A stretch of 64,000 bases of DNA, taken from positions 62,001-126,000 of the forward strand of contig CAKSWU010000004.1 of NCBI GenBank assembly GCA_934513205.1. The letters are read 5' to 3'. This document shows positions 8,995-17,748 of the stretch, piece by piece. How positions within the stretch are numbered: position 1 is the stretch's first letter; the number at the start of each line of letters is the position of its first letter. A model generated the notes under the pieces. The model ran no database searches, had not been told where the DNA came from, and saw only the letters and a program-made list of their open reading frames with translations. A program made the translations under genes and the position numbers. The stretch is from an uncultured Faecalibacterium sp. (GTDB lineage Bacteria > Bacillota > Clostridia > Oscillospirales > Ruminococcaceae).

Positions 8995-9342
8995 ATGTTA
9001 AACAAAGAATACTGCCGTTATACCCGTACTTATTCCGAGCTGGAGGGCCTGCAGCACGCGCACACCGTGGTGTATTGCGCCGCCGCCGTACCGCAGGGGG
9101 CGGTGCTGGAGCTGCGCTGTGAAGAAAACGGCAGGGTAGAACGGCAGACCGCGCTGGCCCGGTGCAACTTTGCCCGGGCAATGCTGATGATGCGCTACCT
9201 GTACGAGAACGGTGTGGGACTGCAGCAGTGGCTGGAGGTGCTGTGCGATGCCGGACAGGCTGTCTGGCCGCTGAACGGCCCGGCTACGGCAGGGGAAAGT
9301 GCCGTAGTTTTTGACGAAAAACTGGATTTTTGTGCCATATGA
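8995..9342 (+). CDS. Conserved hypothetical protein (possibly DUF6514-like), 115 aa
   Basis: I do not recognise a function. The protein is small, soluble and mixed alpha/beta, with no signal peptide or membrane helix. Its C-terminal half reads like a helix followed by a short domain ending in a hydrophobic strand. The frame is open further upstream to an ATG at 8890, but the ATG at 8995 is preferred because GAGGAAAGGAG lies just upstream and a promoter-like element lies at 8910-8939. It stands alone between the divergent comM and the phosphohexomutase gene, which has its own promoter. A resemblance to short clostridial DUF6514 proteins is only an impression from length and the ENGV..QQWLEVL helix. 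Confidence 0.55.
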   Translation: MLNKEYCRYTRTYSELEGLQHAHTVVYCAAAVPQGAVLELRCEENGRVERQTALARCNFARAMLMMRYLYENGVGLQQWLEVLCDAGQAVWPLNGPATAGESAVVFDEKLDFCAI

Positions 9343-9379
9343 CTGGTTTGAAACGAAAAACTTGTTGCAGATTATGCAA

Positions 9380-9408
9380 TTGACATGATGGACACAAGAG
9401 TTTATAGT
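9380..9408 (+). promoter_or_regulatory. Strong sigma-A promoter of the phosphohexomutase gene
   Basis: A perfect TTGACA and TATAGT lie 17 bases apart, 64 bases upstream of the ATG at 9472. This is one of the best consensus promoters in the window and argues for high expression. Confidence 0.85.
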
Positions 9409-9471
9409 ATAAGTAGGTTTACCACAAACTGTCCGTTTTTGCGGAATCATAAAAAAGGTAAGGTGTGCGAG

Positions 9472-11154
9472 ATGTATTTGGACGAGTATAAGCGCTGGCT
9501 GGCTGCAGAGCTGGACGACGCGGATCTGAAGCCCGAGCTGGCAAAGATCGAGGGAAATGACGATGAGATCAAGGACCGCTTTGCAGTGGCCCTGAAATTC
9601 GGCACTGCCGGTCTGCGCGGCGTTCTGGGCGCAGGCACCAACCGCATGAACATCTACGTTGTGCGTCAGGCAACACAGGGCCTTGCAAACTGGGTCCTGA
9701 CCCAGGGCGGCACCCAGACTGTGGCCATCAGCTACGACAGCCGCCTGAAGAGCGATGTCTTTGCCAAGACCGCCGCAGGCGTTCTGGCAGCCAATGGCAT
9801 CAAGGTACGCATCTACGATGCCCTGATGCCGGTCCCCGCCCTGAGCTTTGCCACCCGCTATTACAACTGCAACGCCGGTATCATGGTGACGGCCTCCCAC
9901 AACCCGGCAAAGTACAACGGCTACAAGGCCTACGGCCCGGACGGCTGCCAGATGACCGATGACGCTGCCGCCATTGTGTACAACGAGATCCAGAAGACCG
10001 ATGTGCTCACCGGCGCCAAGTACATCTCCTTTGCCGAGGGCGTGGAGAACGGCATGATCCGCTTTGTGGGCGATGACTGCAAGAAGGCTCTGTACGATGC
10101 CATCGAGGCACGTCAGGTGCGCCCGGGTCTGTGCAAGACTGCCGGCCTGAAGCTGGTGTACAGCCCGCTGAACGGCTCCGGCCTTGTGCCCGTGACCCAT
10201 GTGCTCAACGACATGGGCATCACCGATATCACCATCGTGCCCGAGCAGGAGTACCCCAACGGCTACTTCACCACCTGCTCCTACCCCAACCCCGAGATCT
10301 TCGAGGCCCTGAAGCTGGGTCTGGAGCTGGCCACCAAGACCGGCGCGGACCTGATGCTGGCTACCGACCCCGACGCCGACCGCGTGGGTATCGCCATGAA
10401 GTGCCCGGACGGCAGCTATGAGCTGGTGTCCGGCAACGAGATGGGCGTGCTGCTGCTGGACTACATCTGCGCAGGCCGTATCGAGAAGGGCACCATGCCC
10501 AAGAACCCCGTGGCAGTCAAGTCCATCGTGTCCACCCCGCTGGCAGACGCTGTGGCAAAGCATTACGGCGTGGAGATGCGCAATGTGCTGACCGGCTTTA
10601 AGTGGATCGGCGACCAGATCGCCAACCTCGAAGCTGCTGGTGAGGTGGACCGCTTCATCTTCGGCTTTGAGGAGAGCTACGGCTATCTGGCTGGCCCCTA
10701 CGTCCGCGATAAGGACGCTGTCATCGGCTCCATGCTCATCTGCGAGATGGCTGCCTACTACCGCAGCATCGGTTCTTCCATCAAGCAGCGTCTGGAAGAA
10801 ATCTACGCCCAGTACGGCCGCTACCTGAACAAGGTGGACAGCTTCGAGTTCCCCGGCCTGACCGGCATGGAGAAGATGGCGTCCATCATGCAGAAGCTGC
10901 GTGAGCAGCCCCCTGTGGAGCTGGCAGGCCACAAGGTGGTCAAGGTGACCGATTATCAGAAACCCGAGGAGACCGGTCTGCCCGCTGCCAACGTGCTGAT
11001 CTACACGCTGGAGAACGGCGCTACGGTCGTGGTGCGTCCTTCCGGCACCGAGCCAAAGATCAAGACCTATTTCACCACGCTGGGCAAGGATCTTGCCGAA
11101 GCACAGGCACAGAAGGACGCTCTGGCTGCCGCCATTGAGCCGATCCTGAAGTAA
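9472..11154 (+). CDS. Phosphoglucomutase/phosphomannomutase (alpha-D-phosphohexomutase)
   Basis: This 560-residue phosphohexomutase most likely interconverts glucose 1-phosphate and glucose 6-phosphate, feeding glycogen, UDP-glucose and envelope sugars. The four family signatures are present: FGTAGLRG near residue 44, the phosphoserine loop TASHNP (about residue 142), the metal loop DPDADRVG (about residue 302), the sugar loop GFEESYGYL (about residue 399) and the phosphate loop RPSGTEPK near residue 523. Length fits the long PgcA-type family rather than GlmM (about 450). The start at 9472 is chosen over 9385 because the latter lies inside the promoter. A strong terminator follows, so the gene is monocistronic. 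Confidence 0.9.
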   Translation: MYLDEYKRWLAAELDDADLKPELAKIEGNDDEIKDRFAVALKFGTAGLRGVLGAGTNRMNIYVVRQATQGLANWVLTQGGTQTVAISYDSRLKSDVFAKTAAGVLAANGIKVRIYDALMPVPALSFATRYYNCNAGIMVTASHNPAKYNGYKAYGPDGCQMTDDAAAIVYNEIQKTDVLTGAKYISFAEGVENGMIRFVGDDCKKALYDAIEARQVRPGLCKTAGLKLVYSPLNGSGLVPVTHVLNDMGITDITIVPEQEYPNGYFTTCSYPNPEIFEALKLGLELATKTGADLMLATDPDADRVGIAMKCPDGSYELVSGNEMGVLLLDYICAGRIEKGTMPKNPVAVKSIVSTPLADAVAKHYGVEMRNVLTGFKWIGDQIANLEAAGEVDRFIFGFEESYGYLAGPYVRDKDAVIGSMLICEMAAYYRSIGSSIKQRLEEIYAQYGRYLNKVDSFEFPGLTGMEKMASIMQKLREQPPVELAGHKVVKVTDYQKPEETGLPAANVLIYTLENGATVVVRPSGTEPKIKTYFTTLGKDLAEAQAQKDALAAAIEPILK

Positions 11155-11175
11155 CAGTATCCCAAAGCATTTGCG

Positions 11176-11210
11176 GGGCTGCTGCACATTTTTGTGCAGC
11201 AGCCCTTTTT
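11176..11210 (+). terminator. Terminator after phosphohexomutase gene
   Basis: A perfect 13-base stem (GGGCTGCTGCACA and complement), a 5-base T loop and a five-T tail begin 21 bases after the stop codon. Confidence 0.92.
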
Positions 11211-11378
11211 GATGGAGATGACGCTTTCCACTGCGGCTCCTTCCGTGAGAAAGTGATCCGGAAAAGCCCGCAGACTTTACCGGATCACAAATTTTAAAAG
11301 TATTTCCTTTAAATGTGGCCAGAGCAAAGCGGAGGCCATTTTGAACTGTTCTACTCCGCGGTTGCTGTGTAAAATTGG

Positions 11379-11407
11379 TTGAAGTTTGCGCTGTGATACG
11401 CTATAAT
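11379..11407 (+). promoter_or_regulatory. Promoter of the ispDF operon
   Basis: TTGAAG and a perfect TATAAT lie 17 bases apart. The start codon region of ispDF begins 30 bases downstream. The preceding 168 bases (11211-11378) hold no gene that I can see. Confidence 0.8.
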
Positions 11408-11436
11408 AAAATATGGTTTATTATAAGATGGGGTAG

Positions 11437-12612
11437 GTGTCGGATTTGGAAAAGAGAGTATCGGCTGTGCTGGTGGCGGCAGGGTCATCCACCCGGATGG
11501 GCTTTGACAAGCTCCGCTTTGATCTGGGGGGCGAAAGCGTTCTGCGCCGCAGCATCCGCGCCTTTGAGTTGTGTCCGGACGTGACCGAGATCGTGCTGGT
11601 GGCGGGCAAAAACCGCGCCTTTGTGGAGGAACAGGCAGCTGCCTGCACAAAGCCGGTGCAGGTGGTGGAAGGCGGTGCCACCCGGGCGGAAAGCGCCCGG
11701 AACGGCGTTCTTGCGGCAAAAGAAGCGCTTGTGGCTGTGCACGATGCCGCTCGGCCCTTTGTCAGTCAGGCTGTCATTGCAGCGGCGCTGGAAGCCGCCG
11801 CGCGGTGCGGTGCCGCCGCCCCTGCTGTCCCGGTGAAGGACACCGTCAAGGCAGCCGTGCGGGGCGATGGAAAAACAGTGCCGCCGGACTGTGCGGTGCA
11901 CAGCACCCCGGACCGCAGCACCCTGTACGCGGTGCAGACCCCGCAGTGCTTTGACCGCGCAGCGTATCTTGCGGCACTGGCGGAGCTGGACGAGACACGG
12001 GCCCGTCTTGTCACCGATGACTGCAGCCTGTTTGAGTTGACCGGACGCCCGGTGCAGCTGACGCAGGGCGACTATGCCAACCAGAAGATCACCACCCGGG
12101 AGGACCTGCCCTGCCCGGTCCAGAAAGAGGGACATAAAATGCGCATTGGACATGGATATGATGTACACCGGCTGGTGGAGGGCCGCAAACTGATCTTGGG
12201 CGGGGTGGAGATCCCCTTCGAGAAGGGTCTGCTGGGCCACTCGGACGCCGATGTGCTGACCCACGCGGTGATGGATGCTGTACTGGGTGCGGCGGCGCTT
12301 GGGGATATCGGTCAGCATTTCCCGGACAATGACCCGGCCTATTCCGGTGCCGACAGCCTGAAGCTGGCCCGCCGTGTGGCGCAGCTCCTGCAGCAGCGGG
12401 GCTACCGCGTTGAAAACATCGACGCCACCCTGCTGTGTCAGCGGCCAAAGCTGGCCCCCCACATCCCGGAAATGCGGCGCAACCTTGCCGCAGCGCTGGG
12501 GCTGGCGGAGGATGCCGTCAGCGTGAAGGCGACTACCGAAGAACATCTTGGCTTTACCGGCGAAGGACTGGGCATCGCTGCCCATGCCGTTGCCCTGATC
12601 GAAACGCTGTGA
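11437..12612 (+). CDS. ispDF: Bifunctional MEP-pathway enzyme IspD-IspF fusion
   Basis: This 391-residue fusion carries two non-consecutive steps of the MEP isoprenoid pathway. Residues 1 to about 230 are IspD (MEP cytidylyltransferase), with the AAGSSTRMG nucleotide loop, VHDAARPF and TPQCF. From residue 235 it is IspF (MECDP synthase), beginning MRIGHGYDVHRL and containing LGHSDADVLTHA and the GDIGQHFPDND loop; the metal ligands (D and H of DVH, H of LGHSD) are kept. The GTG at 11437 is only a few bases after GGGG; an in-frame TTG at 11446 has better spacing and may be the true start. An in-frame ATG at 12139 with its own AAAGAGG site could produce free IspF. IspE is not in the window; Dxr and IspG are at 48.9 and 51.2 kb. 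Confidence 0.93.
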   Translation: MSDLEKRVSAVLVAAGSSTRMGFDKLRFDLGGESVLRRSIRAFELCPDVTEIVLVAGKNRAFVEEQAAACTKPVQVVEGGATRAESARNGVLAAKEALVAVHDAARPFVSQAVIAAALEAAARCGAAAPAVPVKDTVKAAVRGDGKTVPPDCAVHSTPDRSTLYAVQTPQCFDRAAYLAALAELDETRARLVTDDCSLFELTGRPVQLTQGDYANQKITTREDLPCPVQKEGHKMRIGHGYDVHRLVEGRKLILGGVEIPFEKGLLGHSDADVLTHAVMDAVLGAAALGDIGQHFPDNDPAYSGADSLKLARRVAQLLQQRGYRVENIDATLLCQRPKLAPHIPEMRRNLAAALGLAEDAVSVKATTEEHLGFTGEGLGIAAHAVALIETL

Positions 12613-12625
12613 CGGGGTGCAGACC

Positions 12626-13525
12626 ATGACTCTGAATGCGATCATTGCAAATTTCCAGACCTTTAAGGTCGTCGATCTGCTGGACATCATCATCATTGCA
12701 TTCCTGATCTATCAGGTGCTGGGCATCGTCAACCGTACCCGTGCCGGACAGCTGTTCAAGGGTGCGCTGCTGGTGATGGCTGTCTATCTGGTGGCGGAGA
12801 CGCTGAACATGCGCACCGTTACATGGCTGCTCAACTCGCTGCTGCAGGTCGGCCTGCTGACGCTGGTGGTGCTGTTCCAGCCGGAGATCCGCCGTGCGCT
12901 GGAACGCATGGGACAGACCGACCAGTGGGCCTATAAGCTGCTCAACGTCAAGGGCCGCTACAACGACCCCAGCCTGAAAGGCGCGTGGCGCAGCGCCATC
13001 ATTGCCATCTGCGATGCCGCCGAGCGCTTTTCCGAGACCAAGACCGGTGCCCTGATCGTGTTGGAACGCCACACCAACCTCTCCGAGATCGTGCGCACCG
13101 GCACCCCGGTGAACAGTGCCGTGAATCTGGAAGTGCTGGGCACCATCTTCTATGAGGGCACGCCGCTGCATGACGGTGCCGCCATCATCGAGAACGGACG
13201 CATCAAGGCGGCGGGCTGCGTGCTGCCCCTTTCCAACAACCTGGATCTGGGCAAGGATATGGGCACCCGCCACCGCGCCTGTCTGGGCATTGCAGAAAAC
13301 TCCGACGCCATTGCCATCGTGGTCAGTGAAGAGACCGGCATCATCTCCATGGCGAAAAACGGCGTTCTGATTCGGCATTTTGACCGTCAGACCCTTTACA
13401 CCCGTCTGGTGGACGAGATGATCCCCAAGGAGACTGCCGCCGAAAAAACCACGGCAAGCGGCTGGAAGGGTCAGCTGGAACGCCTGTGGAACTGGGCAAG
13501 CCAGAAGGAGGATGACGCACAATGA
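12626..13525 (+). CDS. cdaA: Membrane diadenylate cyclase CdaA
   Basis: This 299-residue protein makes the second messenger c-di-AMP from two ATP. About three transmembrane helices occupy the first 85 residues, followed by a DisA_N (DAC) catalytic domain. The catalytic DGA triplet (D183-A185) and the RHR triplet (R215-R217) are both intact. I chose the ATG at 12626, with GACGGGG eight bases upstream, over an in-frame GTG at 12617. The gene follows ispDF by 13 bases and overlaps the next gene in an ATGA, so CdaA and its regulator CdaR are translationally coupled. In relatives c-di-AMP controls potassium transport and osmolyte uptake; trkAH lies 5 kb upstream. Confidence 0.95.
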   Translation: MTLNAIIANFQTFKVVDLLDIIIIAFLIYQVLGIVNRTRAGQLFKGALLVMAVYLVAETLNMRTVTWLLNSLLQVGLLTLVVLFQPEIRRALERMGQTDQWAYKLLNVKGRYNDPSLKGAWRSAIIAICDAAERFSETKTGALIVLERHTNLSEIVRTGTPVNSAVNLEVLGTIFYEGTPLHDGAAIIENGRIKAAGCVLPLSNNLDLGKDMGTRHRACLGIAENSDAIAIVVSEETGIISMAKNGVLIRHFDRQTLYTRLVDEMIPKETAAEKTTASGWKGQLERLWNWASQKEDDAQ

Positions 13526-14826
13526 GCAACGAACCCAAGAAAAGCAGCGGTGAAAAGCCGGCTGCCTCCCACAAGAGAAACCTTCTGGATGACCGCCGCA
13601 CCCGTCTGGCGCTGTCCATTCTGGGGGCGGTCATTGCGTGGATGATCGTCACCATCATCGTGCAGCCCGGCACCACCAACACCATCTACAATGTGCCGGT
13701 GGACTACACCTACGACTCTTCTGCCTATGCCTCCCGGGGATTGAGCATCGTCAGCGCCGAGGACAAGACGGTGAACCTGAAGCTTTCCGGCGACGGCTAC
13801 ACCATCGGCGGGCTGACCGCATCGGATTTTGTGGTCTACCCGGACTGGTCCAGTGTGCGCGACAGCGGCGAAAAGACTCTGCGCCTTCTGGTGCGGGGAG
13901 CCAACGGCCTGCTGAACGGCGTCACCGTGACTATGGAGGGCAGCGATAACACCGTGGACGTGGTGTTTGACGTGGTGGAGGAAAAAAACCTGCCTGTCAC
14001 CATCACCACCAACTACCTGACCGTCGCGGACGGCTATATCCTGTATAGCACCGAGGTCTCCAAGGAGACCGTGACCCTGTCCGGCCCAAGCAGTGAGCTG
14101 AGCAAGGTGGCGACCTGCACGGCAGAAGTGACCTATTCCGGCGAGCTGACCGAGTCGGTCACCCTGAACACGCCGCTGCGGTTCTATACTTCCGGCGGCA
14201 AGGAGGTCAAGTTCCAGTACACCCAGCTGGAAGAGAGCAGCGTGGACGTGACGCTGCAGGTGTACAAGATGGCAACCCTGCCCGTGAATGTGAATTTCAT
14301 CAACGCACCGCGTGATTTTGACGATTCGGTGCTGGTGTATGCCCTCAGCCGCAAGCAGCTCAAGGTGGCAGGTCCCGCGGCAAAGATCGACCAGCTGTCC
14401 ACCTTGCCCATCGGAACCATCGACCTGTCCACCTTCACCCTGAACAAGGTCTATGAAATGCCCATCGAGCTGCCCACGGACATCTACCAGCTGGACAACA
14501 TCTCTACCATTACGGTCAGCTTTGACTGCTCCAATCTGGAGACCAAGACCATGAACCTGCCCGCCAGCTGCGTGCATGTGGTCAACCTGCCTTCCACCTA
14601 TCAGTTGACTGTGGAGACCGAGCGGCTGATGAATGTGACCCTCTGCGGTCCCAAGGGCTCCATGGAGACCCTGACCCCGGAGCAGGTGGTGGTGGAGATT
14701 GATGCCGAGGACTTTTCGGTGGCGACCGGACAGCAGAACATTGCCTGCCGCCTGTATGTGCCCGCCAACGGCAAAATCTTTGCACTGGGCAGCTATGTGA
14801 TCCAGTGCCGCATCGACAGCAACTGA
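13522..14826 (+). CDS. cdaR: YbbR-domain protein, CdaR regulator of CdaA
   Basis: This 434-residue extracytoplasmic protein has a basic cytoplasmic N-terminus of about 33 residues and one membrane helix (about residues 34-54). The remainder consists of repeated YbbR domains of about 85 residues, rich in beta strands and threonine. In Bacillus and Listeria, CdaR binds CdaA at the membrane and tunes its activity. The start overlaps the cdaA stop codon. Typical Firmicute order continues with glmM, but here a flavoprotein gene follows after 20 bases. No sortase signal or second membrane helix is seen. Confidence 0.92.
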   Translation: MSNEPKKSSGEKPAASHKRNLLDDRRTRLALSILGAVIAWMIVTIIVQPGTTNTIYNVPVDYTYDSSAYASRGLSIVSAEDKTVNLKLSGDGYTIGGLTASDFVVYPDWSSVRDSGEKTLRLLVRGANGLLNGVTVTMEGSDNTVDVVFDVVEEKNLPVTITTNYLTVADGYILYSTEVSKETVTLSGPSSELSKVATCTAEVTYSGELTESVTLNTPLRFYTSGGKEVKFQYTQLEESSVDVTLQVYKMATLPVNVNFINAPRDFDDSVLVYALSRKQLKVAGPAAKIDQLSTLPIGTIDLSTFTLNKVYEMPIELPTDIYQLDNISTITVSFDCSNLETKTMNLPASCVHVVNLPSTYQLTVETERLMNVTLCGPKGSMETLTPEQVVVEIDAEDFSVATGQQNIACRLYVPANGKIFALGSYVIQCRIDSN

Positions 14827-14846
14827 TAAAAGGAACACAAAACGCT

Positions 14847-16442
14847 ATGATTCTGGTTCGCAACATCCGCCTGCCGCTCTCTGCCGGGGAGCCGCAGGCA
14901 TTTGAAAAAGCCCTGCATACGGCCCGCATCCCCCGGGGCAGGGTGCAGCATCTGGGCGTGGCAAAACTTTCGGTGGACGCCCGCCACGGTCAGCCCAAAC
15001 TGGTGTACACCGTGGCAGTCACGCTGAAGGACCCGGCGCAGGAGGCTGCGTTTGCGGCCCGGGGCGGGGAGATTTCTGTGCAGCAAAAAACCGATCTTTC
15101 GGTGCAGAACGGGACCCTTCCGCTGCGCCACCGTCCGGTGGTCTGCGGGCTTGGCCCGGCGGGGCTGTTCGCGGCGTTGCTGCTGGCCCGGCAGGGCTAC
15201 CGCCCCATCGTGCTGGAGCGCGGCCCCGCGCTGGACGCCCGGGTGCAGGCGGTGGAGCACTTTTCCGCCACCGGACAGCTGGACCCCAATGCCAACATCC
15301 AGTTTGGCGAGGGCGGCGCGGGCACCTTCTCGGACGGCAAGCTCACCACCCGCATCGGGGATGAACTTTGCGGCTTTGTCACCGAGGTGTTCCTGCAACA
15401 TGGAGCCCCGGCAGAGATCGCGTGGAAGCAGAAACCCCACGTGGGCACCGACCTACTGCGCGGCGTCATCACCTCCATCCGCAGAGAGATCGAGTCTCTG
15501 GGCGGCGAGGTGCACTTCAACACGGCGCTGACCGGGCTGGAGCGCAAAAACGACCGGCTTGTTGGCGTCACTACTACAACTGGCAGCTTTGCCTGCGAGG
15601 CGCTGGTGTTTGCGGTGGGGCACTCGGCACGGGACACTTTCGGAATGTTGATGGACAGCGGTCTTGTGCTGGAGTGCAAGCCCTTCAGCGTGGGCTTCCG
15701 CGCCGAGCACCTGCAAAGCGAGATCGAAAAAAGCCTGTACCACGAGGCCGCCGGGCATCCGGCGCTGCCCCGGGGGGAGTATCAGCTGTCCCAGCATGTC
15801 GGAGACCGCTGCGTCTATACCTTCTGCATGTGCCCCGGCGGTCAGGTGGTGGCTTCCGCCAGTGAAGAGGAACATGTGGTCACAAACGGCATGAGCTACC
15901 ACGCCCGAGACGGCAAAAATGCCAATGCGGCGGTGGTGGTCAGCGTAGGCGGGGCAGATTTTGCAAACGACCCCCGCCGCGCCATTGCCTTTCAGCGGGA
16001 GCTGGAAGCAAAAGCCTATGCCGCAGGCCGTTCTGCCGGAGCCTATGCTGCCCCGGCGGAGAACGTGCAGAGCTTTCTGGAGGGGCGCGGTCAGCTGCGC
16101 ATCGGCAGCGTGCAGCCCACCTACGACCGCGGCGTGACCGCCGCAGACCTGGGCGCACTGCTGCCCGGGGAGCTTGCCGACACCCTGCGGGCGGGTCTGC
16201 GCGCCTACGAGCGCAAAATTGCGGGCTACACCGCCCCGGACGCCATCCTGACTGGTCTGGAGACCCGCACCAGCAGCCCGGTGCGGCTGAAGCGGGAGGA
16301 GAATTTGGAGTGCACCCAGCTGGCGGGGTTGTATCCCTGCGGCGAGGGTGCCGGATATGCAGGCGGTATTATGAGCGCCGCCGTGGATGGCCTGCGGGTG
16401 GCCCGCGCCATCATCAGTCGGTATGCACCGGCAGAAGGGTGA
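14847..16442 (+). CDS. COG2509-type FAD-dependent dehydrogenase
   Basis: This 531-residue flavoprotein has an N-terminal domain of about 90 residues, then a Rossmann FAD-binding motif GLGPAGLFAA near residue 101 followed by LERG. Further down are the family segment GEGGAGTFSDGKL (about residues 155-167) and a C-terminal FAD-closing motif PCGEGAGYAGG. These fit the uncharacterised NAD(P)/FAD-dependent oxidoreductases of COG2509 (HI0933/GidA-related superfamily). The biochemical substrate is unknown. The ATG at 14847 is used because AAAAGGAA lies upstream and the start matches the family strand MILVRNIRLPL. It sits 20 bases after cdaR and 10 bases before the next gene, so it is part of the same transcript. 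Confidence 0.85.
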   Translation: MILVRNIRLPLSAGEPQAFEKALHTARIPRGRVQHLGVAKLSVDARHGQPKLVYTVAVTLKDPAQEAAFAARGGEISVQQKTDLSVQNGTLPLRHRPVVCGLGPAGLFAALLLARQGYRPIVLERGPALDARVQAVEHFSATGQLDPNANIQFGEGGAGTFSDGKLTTRIGDELCGFVTEVFLQHGAPAEIAWKQKPHVGTDLLRGVITSIRREIESLGGEVHFNTALTGLERKNDRLVGVTTTTGSFACEALVFAVGHSARDTFGMLMDSGLVLECKPFSVGFRAEHLQSEIEKSLYHEAAGHPALPRGEYQLSQHVGDRCVYTFCMCPGGQVVASASEEEHVVTNGMSYHARDGKNANAAVVVSVGGADFANDPRRAIAFQRELEAKAYAAGRSAGAYAAPAENVQSFLEGRGQLRIGSVQPTYDRGVTAADLGALLPGELADTLRAGLRAYERKIAGYTAPDAILTGLETRTSSPVRLKREENLECTQLAGLYPCGEGAGYAGGIMSAAVDGLRVARAIISRYAPAEG

Positions 16443-16452
16443 GAAAATTTTG

Positions 16453-17748
16453 ATGAACGATCGTGAAAACGATAACCAAAATAACGAAGGCCGGCAGGTG
16501 CAGCAGGAGCTGGAGGAGCAGCTGCGCGCCTTTGGCGACACCATGACCGATGCCTTTGCCCACGGCTTTGAGGGCAGGGGCATGGACATCGGGGACCGGG
16601 CATGGGATGTGGGCAAGGCTGCCGTCCATGCCGCTAACTACGGCATCGGAGAGGCGGCAAAGGCCTTCCAGCAGGGGCGCGGCGGGGACGCTGCCGGGAT
16701 GCCCGGCTGGTTCCGGCAGATCTTTGCAAAGCCGGAGCCGACCCCGGTGGAAAATATCCGTATCAGCGCCAAAAAACGATATAGCGCAGGCTGCACCCTG
16801 CTGGCTGTGGGCATCACCTTCGCGGTGATCTTCGGGCTGGGGACGCTGGGCTGCCTCATCGGGCTGGGCACTATTTCGCCGGCTGCTTTGGGTGACGTTG
16901 TGGTGTCGGCTACTGAGGGCGGCGGCATCCTGATGACGGGCACGGACTACGTTATGAACACCGCCTACAATGTGCTGGGCATCGTCAGCAGCGTGCTGGG
17001 CCTTGCCACGGCGGGCTTTGGCTGGATGACGGCCTGTGGTGCAGCCCGGATGAAGGCGGGCAGACAGATGGGCCAGTTTGCCGACTACGCCGACAGCGTG
17101 GACTACCATAAGGGCCTGCCTGTTTCGATGCTGGCAGACCTGATCCACCAGACCAAGAAGAAAACACTGAAAAAACTGCGCAGCTACATCCAGAAGGGTT
17201 GGCTGAATGTCTGGCTGGACAACGAGACCGAAATGCTCTACCTGACGGCAGAGGACTACCGTTCCGCCAAGGAGGCCGCCGCCGCTGCTGCAGCGCAGCC
17301 GCAGCCGGAAAAGCAGGAAACGGGCGATGCACCGCTCAATCTGGACACTGCCCGCCGCTTTGCTGCGGTGCTGGAACAGGAACAGCAGCTGATGCGGGAT
17401 GCACAGGCAAAAGAGGAGCTTGCGCACATGCACAAGACCACCACTGCCATCTGCGACTGGCTGGAAACACACCCGGAAAGCCAGCCCAAGACCCGCCGCT
17501 TTGCGGAATACTATATCCCCACCACCCTCAAGCTGCTGCACACCTACAACGATGTGCAGGGACAGCAGGGCGAAAATGCCGAGACCATCCGCCGCGACAT
17601 CGCGGGCATCCTGCATACGCTGAATCAGGCGTATGATAATTTGTACAACACTCTGCTTTCGGACGTAGCCATGGATATTTCCTCCGAGATCGCCGCCCTG
17701 CAGGGAATGCTGGCCAGCGACGGCCTGACGGGAGGAGAATTTCAATGA
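16453..17748 (+). CDS. XpaC-family (5-bromo-4-chloroindolyl phosphate hydrolysis) membrane protein
   Basis: This 431-residue protein has a charged, glutamine-rich N-terminus and two hydrophobic helices at about residues 113-135 and 170-195. A basic segment with KKKTLKKL follows, then a low-complexity alanine/glutamine linker near residues 275-290 and a helical C-terminal domain. The last 90 residues (AEYYIPTTLKLL, then an I-L-x-TL...Y..L..L pattern ending DGLTG) match the XpaC domain as I know it. XpaC genes are often next to telA-like genes; none is here. The family name reflects an old phenotype, not a proven activity. The ATG at 16453 follows AGAAGGGTGAG; the stop overlaps recJ in an ATGA. 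Confidence 0.75.
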   Translation: MNDRENDNQNNEGRQVQQELEEQLRAFGDTMTDAFAHGFEGRGMDIGDRAWDVGKAAVHAANYGIGEAAKAFQQGRGGDAAGMPGWFRQIFAKPEPTPVENIRISAKKRYSAGCTLLAVGITFAVIFGLGTLGCLIGLGTISPAALGDVVVSATEGGGILMTGTDYVMNTAYNVLGIVSSVLGLATAGFGWMTACGAARMKAGRQMGQFADYADSVDYHKGLPVSMLADLIHQTKKKTLKKLRSYIQKGWLNVWLDNETEMLYLTAEDYRSAKEAAAAAAAQPQPEKQETGDAPLNLDTARRFAAVLEQEQQLMRDAQAKEELAHMHKTTTAICDWLETHPESQPKTRRFAEYYIPTTLKLLHTYNDVQGQQGENAETIRRDIAGILHTLNQAYDNLYNTLLSDVAMDISSEIAALQGMLASDGLTGGEFQ

